A DNA stretch of 64,000 nt, from the NCBI GenBank assembly GCA_030062745.1, contig CP099846.1, forward strand, positions 21,382,621-21,446,620, written 5' to 3'. Source of the stretch: Capitulum mitella (lineage: Eukaryota > Arthropoda > Thecostraca > Pollicipedomorpha > Pollicipedidae). Both the position numbers and the translations under genes were made by a program. Of this stretch, positions 46,724 to 58,500 are shown in pieces. Numbering within the stretch: position 1 is the stretch's first letter; every line of letters begins with the position of its first letter. Under the pieces are notes generated by a model. That model worked only from the letters and a program-made list of their open reading frames with translations, had not been told where the DNA came from and ran no database searches.

Positions 46724-49488
46724 ATATAAAAGCCAAGGGCATCAGCATGCGCAACACCATCCCGGCTTCAAAGCTCCCGTCACGCCTTTCAAACCTGCAC
46801 ACCGTGCTCGATGCAGGTATGGCAACCTGGTCCAGTTCTTCCACGTCAAGACCATCAGGCAGATCAAAGGTGCTCGAGTTGAGAGCTATGTGGCTGACGA
46901 TGGATAATGTGCCGACAACCTGAGCGTGGGAAGTTCTAAGCGTGATGGGTAACAATGTTAAAGCAGGGCTCGAGTTGCATGAGCCGATTTTCTTTGCTAA
47001 CAACTACCGGCATTACATCGGTTTTATCGGCACTGTTATAGGCTGTATAGTTCGTGTTTCATCCGGTCTTAATGCGTTAGCCCCGAGTTGAGATTGAGCA
47101 TAATAACGTGCATTATTTAAACACCACTGTTTAATCCCCCACCCATCTGGTATGTTTCCGTTACCATACAGAACTTGTCTTTTAACGCTTAGGTAATTCA
47201 CCATTTATTACATGCGCTAGGAGTGAGTTTGTTTGGTGAAACAAGACGCATTTTCAAAAGGGACTGCAACGCCTTAAAATGCATCGCATGCGCTCAAAGA
47301 TCGTATTGACTTATCTGCGTGTGGTACGAGTTTTCGGATCATTGATGTTTTGAACTAGGAAGTCACCTGGGTACAAAACAATGCATGTTTGCAAAATACA
47401 TCCACTCTATGCATAACGTTTAGGACCGGATCTATTATAAGAGTTTTCAATCCTATCCAAAGGACGCCGAGAAAATCTTAGTCTTCACGAAGAGGCCTCT
47501 TTGGTAGTCTAAGAGAACTTTGACAAACTGTGAGGCCTACACAGGCTAGACAAAGGCTTAGCCTCCGTCACAAAATACTGGCTCCGCCCCTGGCTTCAAG
47601 GCTACGTCACGATGAGTGGTACATCCAGCACGTCCGAACCAGGTCGTTCGAGTTTAATGGGTGCCGTAATAAAAATGTGCCATGCTCGCGGGGCAGCCCA
47701 GACCAGTCGGTCGGCTCTCGGTCTGCTGACGAGTCAGCGATTAGTCACGTGACACGCTCGCTCGCGGCGCCGCGTGCGGGCGGCATTTCCGCGTTGCGTT
47801 GCGTGGTGTGGGGCGACGCAAGGCAAAGGGTGGCACCGACCACGCGCCCCCGTGCCTGTAATGGGCAGAAACACGTCACTTCGGACCCAGAAGACCATGG
47901 CTTTCTGCCGTCAGGAAGATGCAATCATGCACGGCTATATCCGGTCACAAGCATTCCAGCGTACTTGAGAGACGCAGCAGCGTTGCCTGCAGGTGCTCCG
48001 ACATTGGACGTCCCCGACGCTGCAGGCGAATTCCAGCAGCATGGTGCATACTTTGTGGAAATATTCTTAGTCATTATGATTCGCAATGCTTCCGCCGATC
48101 ATCGATGGAAAGAAGGAGCAAGCAAGAGAGGGAAGGGAGAGGGAGAAAGAGGGGAGGAGTAGGGAGAGATGGGGAAGCAGAATCGACTTGAACTACGTTC
48201 ATTTACTTTTGACTTTAGAAAAACAGCGTTTCTTTTGCATTCCGTGTTTTTTTTAGGTGCAGCATCACACACATCGCCCACCTTCTTATTTTCGCACGGT
48301 GCCGGAAACTTCCACCTTTCACAGTATGATGACATCAACAAGTTTATTTTTTCAATCCATTGATGTGTCCTGCTTGTACTGTTATCACAGTGGTCGAGAC
48401 ACCGGTTTGCTGATGTGATCTCACATTAATATGCGTGCACGCACAATTTAGACACGTCACGATATATTTAGCCCTAAACACATGAGACCAAGTCGGAAAA
48501 CATTTGACGGTAGACACATTTGCGCTCGGCGGGCGCATGCAGCTCGCGCGATAGTGAAAAACAACGGCCGCGTGCCGATGGGTAGCAGCGCGCTGCATGC
48601 ATGCTAAATTCTTCCAAGAAACTTCGAAGAAGAGCGCTTAAGTATAGTCTAAGTGAAAAGGATATTGACGGAAACTAAGGTGGCACGATTCAATGAGGTG
48701 CGATGAAAAAGTACGACGCACTCACGTTATGAAAACAGAGATGACCATTGTTTTTGTGGTAAAGTGATCATTCTATAAATGCAATCCAGTCCAAAAGAAG
48801 TCATCCATGATTGAAACAGACCATTCCTGGATGTCACGTCATATCAATGCCAGGTCATGGAATGATAACAAACTAGATAATTGATTTATGTCCTCATTCT
48901 TTCAGCTTGCGATCTACTTTGAAAAATGTCAAAACAAACTATCCCTTGCAGTATATTTTAAATCGTCATCAATACTCAACAAACGACAAACATGGCGTTG
49001 CATACCTTTCCTGCAACAACCTGACTGTACCCAGCCCCAGGGGGTTTTGCAAAAGGTGCCAGCAGAGTGCCGAGCTGAAGAACGTGGTGCATGCATCCCA
49101 GGCCCTTCCTGACATCCTTTCTCGCACTAGATGCATGAGACGAGGGCCGGATGTTGTTAGATTTTAGGGAATCCGTCCATATTGCTCTGAAATGACAATT
49201 CTGTCTCAACTGGTCTAGGACGCCAAAGGGTCCGTGGGTAACTGAGGCCTTAGCCACGGAAATCTTACGCTGAGCGTTCATCAAGACCGAGTCTAAAGAA
49301 AAGCAATACGAGACGCAGTTCTCCAAAATGGAATGTAAAGTTTTTTTAAGCATTTCTCGCACTTTGATTGTCCATGAAATCCTCTTGCAATAAGGCCATA
49401 TCGCATTTATGATGCGAATGTTTAACTAACAAAGGATAGCACAGTTCAAAGTGATCTATAAGAAACATCTGTACTAGAATGTGAGCAT
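46062..49488. other. Gene-free stretch
   Basis: Mostly AT-rich sequence. A GC-balanced segment at 46,730-47,000 keeps a minus-strand frame of about 95 codons open with non-repetitive composition; I could not match it to a family, and it may be a decayed transposon fragment. A GA-rich stretch lies at 48,110-48,180. Confidence 0.5.
46656..46720. repeat. (AT)n microsatellite
   Basis: About 32 uninterrupted AT dinucleotides, preceded by about 130 bases of AT-only-like sequence (TATATAAT motifs). Confidence 0.98.
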
Positions 49489-49645
49489 TAGGGGCGTGGC
49501 CAGGATTTTCTTGGGGGGAGGGGAGCTCAGTGAACTGAAATCACATGAAAACCGCCTGCCGGGAAGATGTGCGATGGTTTTTACAAAAAGATACGGGCCT
49601 AAGCGGGGGCCCGGGACCCACGGGCTCCCCTTGGCTGCGTCTATG
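49489..49645. mobile_element. Short hAT-like MITE, 157 bp
   Basis: The left end TAGGGGCGTGGCCAGGATTT is complementary to the right end around CCTTGGCTGCGTCTA. Flanks GTGAGCAT and GTGAGCGT match at seven of eight positions, as an old 8-base target duplication would. Related in its ends to the element at 57,796. Confidence 0.5.
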
Positions 49646-50862
49646 GTGAGCGTCAAGCAAGATCTGCGCTACAGAGTTGTTTGAGAAACATGTTCAAAAG
49701 AAATGTTAGAGAAAGATCCGCAGATATTGTGTTATTTTGGGTTCGGAATAAAGGGATAAATATAGCTTGAAGGGCTTATAATGCAGCACAAAATTTCGTT
49801 CTGATGTGAGTACCAATTGGGCTTGTTTAAAAAGATTAGGGACTTTATCGTTACAAATGTGAAGGCGATTTTGGACTGGGTCTAATGCGAACGTTTGGAC
49901 AATGAACTGACCCAACAAATGTACATGGCCGATTTTATTTGCCTTGAATATGTGCCGGTTCTGGGTCCTAAGAATTCACTCTATTAGTCAAAATGGCTCT
50001 AAAAAGAAATGGTCAACACAAATATAACTGCACAGAGAAACGCAGGCGCACACAACTGCAAGAAAGCACCTCTGCATTAGTGACCAAAACACATTCTTAG
50101 GACAGCTATAATTTAGAGTTATATATGACCGCACTGGCATTGTCTTTGACGGCTGAACTGTACCCATTTCAAAACCTCTTTTCGTGAAAAAAAACTTTTT
50201 AGCCCAAGTCGACGCACGAACAATCAACTTGGCTGTATTCCATACACTCACAGTAGCTTCAATGGTCCTTTGATTCGATTGCAAGGATCACAAACGCTGG
50301 CTCTTAGTGTCAACGTGAAGCGCTGGCGTCTATTGCCCCAGGGTACCATTGGTCCATGTATCTGAAATTCGTGAGCACTAAAACTGCTCCTTCCGCTGGC
50401 GCAAGGAGGCCATTTTGCAGCCCCATAGTAAGGTATATGGGCTGTACCCGGCTGGTGACACGAAGTGCTGCAAGGGAGACATTAAATGACCGCAGACAGT
50501 GCTGGTCGTGTTCTTTGCTAATGGGGTTGATCGTCTTATGTCCGTATGGGGGACGGCCAAAGTTAAACATTTGAATACATATATATAGACAAAGCTACAT
50601 TTTCTGTCTCAAAAGTATGCCTAATTTCTGAGCAGGGCGCGTTCAAACAGAATTACGCTCTCTAAAAAAAGATCAGTTGTGATCTAAACATTTTCTAGTA
50701 GAGACGCTGCTATCACTGGTCAGAAATCACAAATTTCTCAGACCACGATGTGACCGGCATGCAGCTTTCGCTTCGGATTTCCCCAGCGGTGGCTGCTACG
50801 CGGATTTCCGCGTCCCATCACTTCTCCTCCCGGCGCACTTTCCACCCTGTCCCTCCGAACGG
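49646..50862. other. Presumed 3' flank of the 11-mer-repeat gene
   Basis: AT-rich with no recognised gene. A minus-strand AATAAA at 49,934-49,939 lies about 0.9 kb past the stop of that gene and is a weak candidate for its polyadenylation signal. Confidence 0.35.
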
Positions 50863-53800
50863 CTATTCGCCACCCGCGTCGCCTTCGTCGTTGCCGCCGT
50901 CGCCGCCTCCATCGTTGCCGCCGTCACCGCCCCCGTCGTCGCCGCCGACGACACCGCCGACGGTGTCAGCCGCACTGTCGGCGGCGCCTCTGGCAGCGTC
51001 GGCCGCGCTGTCGGCGGCGTTTTTCGCCGCGTCGGCCGCGCTCTCGGCGGCGTCTCTCGCCGCGTCGGCCGCGTTGACCATGGCGTCGTTCGCCGCCGCC
51101 GTGACGTTGCCGGCGGCGTTCGTGACGTTATCCTTGACGCCGTTGGCGGCCGAAGTAAGGCCGTTAGTGACGCCGTTGGCGGCGTCGGTGAGGCCGCCAG
51201 CGGCGTTGCCGGCGGCGCTGGAGGCGTTCTCTCTGAGCCGCTCGATGTTCGGCAGCTGGCCCATCAGACCGCCGCCGCCCCCGCCGATTGCCGGAAGACC
51301 GCCCGTGAATGGATTCCTTCCCGCTGCATCTGCGGAAGGGGAGGGATAACGTCACACGTATCCCCGGAAGCGCTGTGCAAAACTCGCCTGTCGGGGGACA
51401 ATGTCCGCGTATCCGTCCGGGAAGAATCTCAGAATCGTGCTGCGAGTCTTCGGTCACTCGCACGGGGGCGGGATCTGCCGGCGTTTCCACGAACCGGGGA
51501 AAGGGTATTGATCAGAGCAAACAATGTGTCGCGTGAGCCAGCGATCCAGAGTCTGCAGCACGGTCACGGAGGTACTAAACTACCAGAAAACATGCCAGCA
51601 TTTTTATGTGTTGAATACCAGGCAGAGATCAAACACGACGATTTGTTAATGTCCCCACTCCCACTTCCTGACACTAAAGACTCCTGTCGCGGAACAGTCC
51701 ACAGCAAAACAAGGAAATAACGATTGTATCTACTGTGGCATCCAATCTTCTGTTATCTGTTTCAATAAATGCTAGCGACCATAAAACATCAATACGATAC
51801 GTTTTCGCATTAAACAGGCACGGGCTAAGCCTTACACTTTATGATAACGAGTTCGTCGGATAAATTCGGGGCTGTCAAACATGATGACACAGAAGATAGT
51901 TTTAGCACCGTTCGATATACTCAATGACGGTGCAATCTGCGTTCGCTAATGAATGCCCCGGATATGGCACAACGCACAGTTCTTCGTTATTAACCTTCGC
52001 CGGGACGGCCTCCCGATCCGCTTTTGCTGGGCCAGGAGTTCATGAGGCCCCTCTCACCTCCCCCAAGACCTTAAGAACTAAAAGTCCAAAAGATAAAGAA
52101 AAAAAACACCATTGGAAAGCCTTTGATGAAACTAGAAGAAAGCACCTACATTTTTCAAATTAGGTTAATGCTGAGGTCACCATGCATCATCTCAGGTCAA
52201 AGTACCCTGCTCGCATTTTTGTTTGCAGAAAACTTTGAAAGCGAAGGTTTTCACCGAGGCTCCAAAGAGGTTTAGCGGTGAAAAGAAGGCCTGATTCACC
52301 AATGTGGGGCGAAAAGGATACTTGAGGTCAAATTTGGCCATTTCAAGGAAAACAAACAATAAGTGTAAAAAGCCGTCTTTTTTAGAACAGGAGTCTAGCA
52401 CTTTCTGAATGCGTCAGTACATGCTTTGGCCGTAATACGCCGTAAATGTGCCTGGCACGCACATGCAGTCTGTAACTGTCATATTAAAGGCAAACGATGT
52501 CAACGAACGTCAAGGTACTGACGTTTATACGTCGGGCTTTTCTGGCGTCTGCCGTATCAACTGACACATTAGCACTCGTCGGAAAGAGTACAGCATATCG
52601 TTATATAATATCGGATGGTGTAATGTCCCTTCTGCATCAAGAAACTCGTGTCCCGAAGCATTTTATACGTAAGTAACTCAGATACTGGACGCGGGGGGGG
52701 GGGGCACGGCTGAAATATATACGCTTAAGACTTGGCGGGAAATTATTTTTATAGTGTCGAGGGTTTTTATTTCGGCAACCAAACATTACACGTTGGAGGA
52801 GAACAAACTTTATAGAAGGAAGGCATGGGCGTGGTTCTCATCATTTCTGGCGATACAAAATGTGTGCGCATTGAAAACAAACATAATATCCCAAAAGGAT
52901 CAAATCGGGTCAGCCTGGATCAAATAGCATTGGTTCATTCTTGGCAAGTAAGTTCTTATCATATATTAGTGCTTCCGAAGAACACAAAGCAGTAAACATT
53001 CCAAGACTGTAAACCAAGGAACTGAGCTCGGTTGAGGGTCTCAAACTACGGTATGAAACTTGACGTGATCCCAGGTCACGGGCCAAAGGGCACAATTAGG
53101 TGTAAAAATGACGTAGGCGGCACCCGTGTGCACATGAAAATCTCAAAACTTCCAAAACTGTCCCAAAAAACAAAAGCAAACGTGAACATGCCCAAAGTTC
53201 AGTTAATCTAAGGTCAATGACCGGAAATTTCCGAAAACTTCGAGTCAGTAAAATTGTTGTACTTGCCAGGTTCTGTCGACATGTGAGTTTTCAGGGCCAT
53301 CGATATATTTTACGAAATATTATGTCAGTCCATCTCTTGGAACATGGTCTTACTTGACCTGTCCTAAGTCAATGACCTGGGGTGACCCTGAGTTTTTGAT
53401 GCGATGTGTAAATGCGGTGCGTAAAGATGGACCTTAAGTTTTGTATTTTCGCGCCTTATCATTTTTTGTATATCCTCGGAAAAGCGGATGAAGGTTCTTA
53501 TTATTCCCCCCCCCCACCCGGCAAAGGTTAACAAGCCATACCGCTTGAATCCCTCATATGACTGAAATAATGAGCCGTTTTATTTAATCGCCGGGGAATC
53601 TAGGACGATCATCGTCGTAAATTGGCTCGCTCCTATCTGTGCAAACTTTTTCAGTTATTTGGCTTGCCTTGATGGGTCGGTCACTATCCTGACATCGTCG
53701 ATACTGCACCACAAAGCCAAGAGAAACATGAACTAATACACGGCCTCCCATCTTCTTGATTCGGCGAACAAGGTGGCCTGGTTGTAGGTAAAGTTGTTCT

Positions 53801-56170
53801 GTGCCCTGTCCGTCGGAGCTCCACCCTGGCGCGACGGTCAGGCCGATGACTACAGGCCGCTGGGTCTGGAGGCCGATGATAGGAGGCCGCTGGGTCTGGA
53901 GGCCGATGACAGGAGGCCGCTGGGTCTGGAGGCCGATGACAGGAGGCCGTGGGGTCTGGAGGCCGATGACAGGAGGCCGCTGGGTCTGGAGGCCGATGAC
54001 AGGAGGCCGCTGGGTCTGGAGGCCGATGACAGGAGGCCGTGGGGTCTGGAGGCCGATGACAGGAGGCCGCGGGTCTGGAGGCCGATGACAGGAGGCCGCT
54101 GGGTCTGGAGGCCGAGGACAGGAGGCCGCTGGGTCTGGAGGCCGAGGACAGGAGGCCGCCGGGTCTGGAGGCCGATGACAGGAGGCCACGGGGTATGAAG
54201 GTTGATGACAGGAGCCATCGGCCATAACAACGACGTCGTGAGCTCATGCCAAATCAGGAGCAAGGGAAGTAAGCGCTGCAGAAGGTCTCGGCTGCTGTCA
54301 ACTGGCATAGGAATCCGCCATCAGCACCGAGCCAACTGAAGAATTCTACTGCCGGAGACTGCCGACCGAGACTGCACAATAAGTCCACTTGACGGGCCGG
54401 CTAACCGGGCCTCTGAAGAGACTTGTTGTTGTTGTTGTTGCTGTTGGTGGAGTTCGCTGCTGGAGTTCATTGGGAACTCTGCTGAGGAGACCTGCCCAAG
54501 AAGTCTTCTGCGGAGGTCAGCTCGTCTGGCTGGTTTCGTGAAGCGCTCCGATTTTTAGAGACCCTAACAGGGATTCTGCCAGCACGTCGTGCGCGCATTC
54601 CCTTCCCTGGGTCCGGAACATTTAACGCTAACGGTTGGTCATACCGCATGTGGTTGTCGGCGGTCATGTACGCCGCTCATCAACCGGCACCTTATCCTGG
54701 ATTTTTCAGAATCATGCTTTTGCCAGCGTCGTTAACAACCTCAGCCTTCACAAGATCGTTGTCTAAATTACTCTCTCTTTTAGCTTATCGCATGGTCCCT
54801 TTAGTTCTAATACATTTTAGGCAGGATGTCCTATTTGTAAAATCATGGCAGTGTCTGTGTAGAGCTATTTATTCCGCTGTACTAATTATCGTGCGAGCCC
54901 TTTGTCACAAAGATTGGTAACGTGCAGCTTCTGGAGGTCTTCAACGCGCACTGACAAACTGATTATTTCGTCATGTCCTGTCTGTGCTGTTGTTTCATTG
55001 TGTTTCGCACCTCCGCTTGGTCTCAATTTCTCTTGCGTGGTGGCACAATTGTCTTACAACACAAAGAACAATATTCCCTTTGAGAAACAGCCCATATCTG
55101 AGAGGAATACGCCATATAGTGTTTCAGCTAACGCCTGATGGGCAGCTAGTTTGCTATAGGGTGGAAGGCAGTCCCAAGTATCGCTGCCAATCGATAAATG
55201 TTTTCATCATTCGCTGTTATTTTTAAGGCCGAAGGCAATGTGCAAGGTCAGCAGAATCGCGACAAGATCGACCCTAAACACGGGGTCAGGCAGTAAATAT
55301 CCAATCCACACGAGGAAGTCCACTCTGCAAGACTTTGAATGTCCAACATCGACCGTAAACACTTTGGCGTGTTCACAGTGATCGTGACCCTGGGGCGAGT
55401 TAGACATCTGGCGCGATCAAAACACGCACGCTCCTCGCAAACACTGCCAACGATGTCAGAAACAACGGCCCGGCCCACCGTCACGGCCCCTCTTCCCTGT
55501 ACTCGAGCTCTGCTCGGTCTCAAAGCCTGACACGCTGCTGGTCCAGCGGCTCTGCGTCCACCCACCTGCGGCAGCCTGTCGAGACCATGGCCTGACCTGC
55601 CCCGGCGACGGCCGGGCTCCCCCCCTCGCCTCGTGCATCCTGTCCTGACCGTGTGAGAACCCCGACCGAGCTCGGTGGAGCTTGCATTGGTAAGGAAACA
55701 GATTTTTAGTTGATACTCGCATTCAGCATTGCAGGTCCAGCGCACCAGGTTCGCAAAAATGGGCCGGGGTGGGGCATGACACGTCCGCGTTCTCAAGCCC
55801 TGCGCCGTCCGCGACTCATCGGTGTAGCCATGGAGGAGGCGGCCAGGGTCACTGTGGCCTCCTATGAGGCCTGAAAAGTTAAGGTTTTTACGCGCCAAAA
55901 ATGAAAGCAGATAACAGTTTCCGAAAACCGCAAATAAAGCGGCCAGAAATCGGAAACATTTCCCGCTTCGAAGAGGATTAGGTCCGCCCTGGCCCCCTCC
56001 TTGGCGAATCCCGGCTGCGCTCGCGCCGTGACCTGACCTTCTGCGGCGGCGGCCGGGTCGGCGCCCTCGCCGCCGTCGGCCGAGTCCTCGGGCCGCTTGT
56101 TGGCCGGCGAGTTGGCGTCCGGGCCCGGCGAGACCACCTCGCCGCCGACACTGCTGGCGCAGACGCCCAT
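50863..56170 (-). CDS. Proposed N-acylated, alanine-rich 11-mer-repeat protein (two exons, 199 residues)
   Basis: Exon 1, 56170-56038, starts MGVCASSVGGEV. The MGxCxS start is the classic signal for N-myristoylation at Gly 2 and palmitoylation at Cys 4. It ends GAAG|GTCAGG in phase 1. The second exon, 51329-50863, follows a strong acceptor (CCCTCCCCTTCCGCAG) and needs phase 1. Joined, they read an acidic Pro/Ala/Asp start (1-45), a Gly-rich turn (50-66), an alanine-rich region with 11-residue repeats (about 80-167, clearest at 131-163 as AADAARDAAES, AADAAKNAADS, AADAARGAADS), and a Gly/Asp tail (168-199). Both exons are GC-rich islands in AT-rich surroundings. I do not recognise a family. 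The layout resembles MARCKS or BASP1, and the repeats resemble LEA group 3 or perilipin/synuclein helices, by analogy only. Unseen exons between the two are possible. Confidence 0.5.
51330..56037 (-). other. Proposed intron of the 11-mer-repeat gene
   Basis: About 4.7 kb, largely AT-rich, with poly-G or poly-C runs near 52,690 and 53,507, the 30-bp minisatellite, and a (GTT)n run at about 54,423. No family-level coding match was seen on either strand. Confidence 0.4.
53839..54205. repeat. 30-bp minisatellite, about 12 copies
   Basis: Unit AGGAGGCCGCTGGGTCTGGA followed by GGCCGATGAC. Copies are nearly identical, with one 29-base unit near 54,069 that shifts the open frame. The long minus-strand frames over it (Pro-rich, RPPVIGLQTQ) are repeat artefacts. 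Confidence 0.93.
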
Positions 56171-57795
56171 CCTGTTCGGCTCGGCGGCGCGCGAACACTG
56201 ACCCCCGCCGCTGGCCGGCGGCCGCCATCGATTCCGATGGAATGTGGCCACCACGGCAGTGGCGCCCGCAAACACAGGCCGTGAATAATGGAACTGGGGG
56301 AGGGGAGCGGAGCCCGGAGCTGCTCAGTGACCTCGGCAATCAGTCCGAGCCGGTGTCGCCGCGCGGCAGTTCGGTCTTGCTCTGCGCGCCGATACTCTGA
56401 TGGCGCGCGCATTGTGATGGCATCCTGACTGCGTTTTATTCATTTTCGGCAGACCTCCAGCGCGCTGTTTAAATTTAAATTTAAATTTAAAGGACAAAGG
56501 ATGCAATGTTCGGGAAGGATTTAAATTTGAAGGACAAAGGACGCAATGTTCGGGAAAGATTGAAGGCTTTTTTGGGCACCGTGACCTTTTTGTTGATCAT
56601 GTTAAGGGTAACAAAAAAGACATCCGGCGCAAAAAATCGAAAGTATTATTGAACAGAGAAAAACACCAATCTTACTACGTTCAATTTTTTTTTTTAGAAT
56701 CAAAGATATGTTCGGGTGTAACACCGTGCTGCTCGACATAATTGAGAGTTGCATTGTGTTCACTTTATACGCGGCCATTTTCGTTGCAAATGAACTCCGT
56801 TAATATGCGCAACGCACGTTAAAGTCCTGTATAACTTTGGCAAAAAGGGCTAAGACATAACAAAAAGTGGTTTATTTCCAACAAACACAATTCGAAGTTG
56901 TGCACGGGCAAAGGGCATTACTATTTTTGGTGTTCACTGGTCCTAACAAGAATCCTGGTAAATACCAGCCATCGTCACCACTTCGTTAAGCATTAAGGCT
57001 TCTGATTCCAATTGCACTCCTTAGTCTGCAGATATCGATTTTGTGTCACTCTACCGCTGCTATTAGTCAATAGCTCAGTCCTCGAAGCCAAGGCAATCAT
57101 TTTCTTTAAACAATGCTGTGCGTTCTAGGCAACATCTGCAGTGACCTGTGTTATACCTACCCCATATGATTACGTGTTATTGCTTTCCGACAACACGTTG
57201 TCGGAAAGGTTGTCCGAAAATCGTAATGCAATGGAAATTCTTAGCGCCATTTCAATAACTATGGAAATGACACTAAGAACAAAACGGATAAAAGGCGCAT
57301 TTTTCCTGTTTTTTTTTTCTGCCATCTGCATGTGGCGCGTCTGAAATGCTTTTGCTAACGCACGCTACTATGCGACGTGCTCTTTATTTTTTGTTGCGGC
57401 TGAACCACGGCAAAAAATGATCATGTTCTGTGCAGACATTGCGCGAAAGGAGGAGGCTACACGTTTTTTTTGTGTAATTTCCATATCAAAAACTCCACGG
57501 CCTAGGCACGACATCGCAGTGTAATCGTTTGTATGGGCTCAAGAATGAGTATTGGTCCCTTTTCAAGCAGCGTGGTGCCCAAAACCGTCGATACTTTGAA
57601 CTACACCTTTGTGCTTTCTCCACGTCGCTATGATCTTTTTTCACCAGCACTACACCCAATCCTTGAAAACGTTCAGAATCAGCTTTGCCACATTATCATC
57701 GCTTGCGCGTGGCACGTTCCGCGCGCAGTGAAACTTGCTGTGGCTCACCACGTGACTGTCAGCTCAGTTTTCGTTGTAAGCCAGTGCGACTCGAG
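56171..57795. other. Upstream flank of the 11-mer-repeat gene
   Basis: GC-rich up to about 56,410, which may be its 5' UTR and promoter, then AT-rich. A (TTTAAA)n run lies at 56,468-56,491. A direct duplicate of about 45 bases (AAAGGACAAAGGA, GCAATGTTCGGGAA) sits at about 56,480-56,560. No gene was recognised. Confidence 0.5.
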
Positions 57796-57989
57796 CAGGC
57801 ACGTAACCAGGATTTCTCTCGGGGAAGGGGATAAATGCCAAATTTTGTCACATGTCACTGGCATATGACGATTCGTAAGGAATCGTCGAATTCGTATTCG
57901 TAAGGAATCGCTTTATATCTAGTATAAACCGCTTGGCTCGGGAGGGGGACGCCACGGCCCCCATGCCCCTCCCCATGGCTACGTCCCTG
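57796..57989. mobile_element. hAT-like MITE with 8-base target duplication, 194 bp
   Basis: It starts CAGGCACGTAACCAGG and ends GGCTACGTCCCTG, so the ends are inverted repeats of the CAGG type. It is flanked on both sides by GACTCGAG (57788-57795 and 57990-57997), a perfect 8-base target duplication. No coding capacity. Confidence 0.8.
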
Positions 57990-58338
57990 GACTCGAGGTG
58001 ATACGACTCTTGACTGCCGATTCTATCTGCCGGAACTGAGACAATATTTGATACTGTCCGTGATTCTCGTCTTGCATGTTATCCCTGTAGGCTGGAAATC
58101 CACCCTCAAGCGCGCAGCACGCGTCAACGAAGGGTCTCGTCACTATGCAAAATAGCGGCCCGGCGTCCAGCAATGCCCAGCGTTTTCTGCTTTGAACTCA
58201 GCTTTATATCTTTATTAAATCACTTCTCAAACGCGATATTCGATCTCGGTCGAACTAAGGTCATGGTCAAAATAACTGCGGTAAATACCACTGCACCACT
58301 GACGAGGATCAGTACGGAAAATATAGCTGGGGTGTCGC

Positions 58339-58500
58339 TTAACCCTATTCCGTGCTCTTGCCCGGTTTACCCCATTCCATGGAGGGGAGGGGGCAGATTC
58401 TGCCCCCTCCCCTGCGATCTCGAAAACTATTGGTCCGATTTCCCAGGGAAAAACAACGTTCGATGGCCTGTAGCGAGATCCACGTTTTTAGGAAATAAAT
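58339..58500. mobile_element. End of a TTAA-type element, inverted relative to the 44.8-kb copy
   Basis: TTAACCCTATTCC is followed by CCATTCCATGGAGGGGAGGG and GCGATCTCGAAAAC. This is the same order as the reverse complement of the right end of the 44,837-46,061 element. The opposite terminus was not found, so the limits are uncertain. Confidence 0.5.

Noticed and set aside
46608-47003. 131-codon minus frame with non-repetitive composition near 46.75-47.0 kb
   Set aside because: No splice-site or family support, and its lower end runs into the (AT)n tract. It may be a transposon remnant.
44995-47592. Perfect 15-base inverted pair CAGGGGCGGAGCCAG, 2.6 kb apart, as ends of a large hAT element
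   Set aside because: The flanking 8 bases do not match (GTTTTCCT against GCTTCAAG), and the left copy lies inside the TTAA element, so it is probably a dispersed end sequence.
50750-51349. 199-codon plus-strand frame, Pro/Ser-rich
   Set aside because: Antisense of the alanine-rich 11-mer exon, which has a strong acceptor on the minus strand.
921-54205. Tandem repeats considered as CRISPR arrays
   Set aside because: Units are contiguous without unique spacers, no cas genes are present, and the genome is eukaryotic.
53584-54308. Minus- and plus-strand frames of 130-213 codons with RPPVIGLQTQ-like repeats
   Set aside because: Produced by the 30-bp minisatellite; a single 29-base unit breaks the frame.
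55248-56339. 363-codon minus frame, Arg/Gly-rich
   Set aside because: Different frame from the MGVCASS exon; arginine-rich shadow of GC-rich sequence that runs into unrelated AT-rich DNA.
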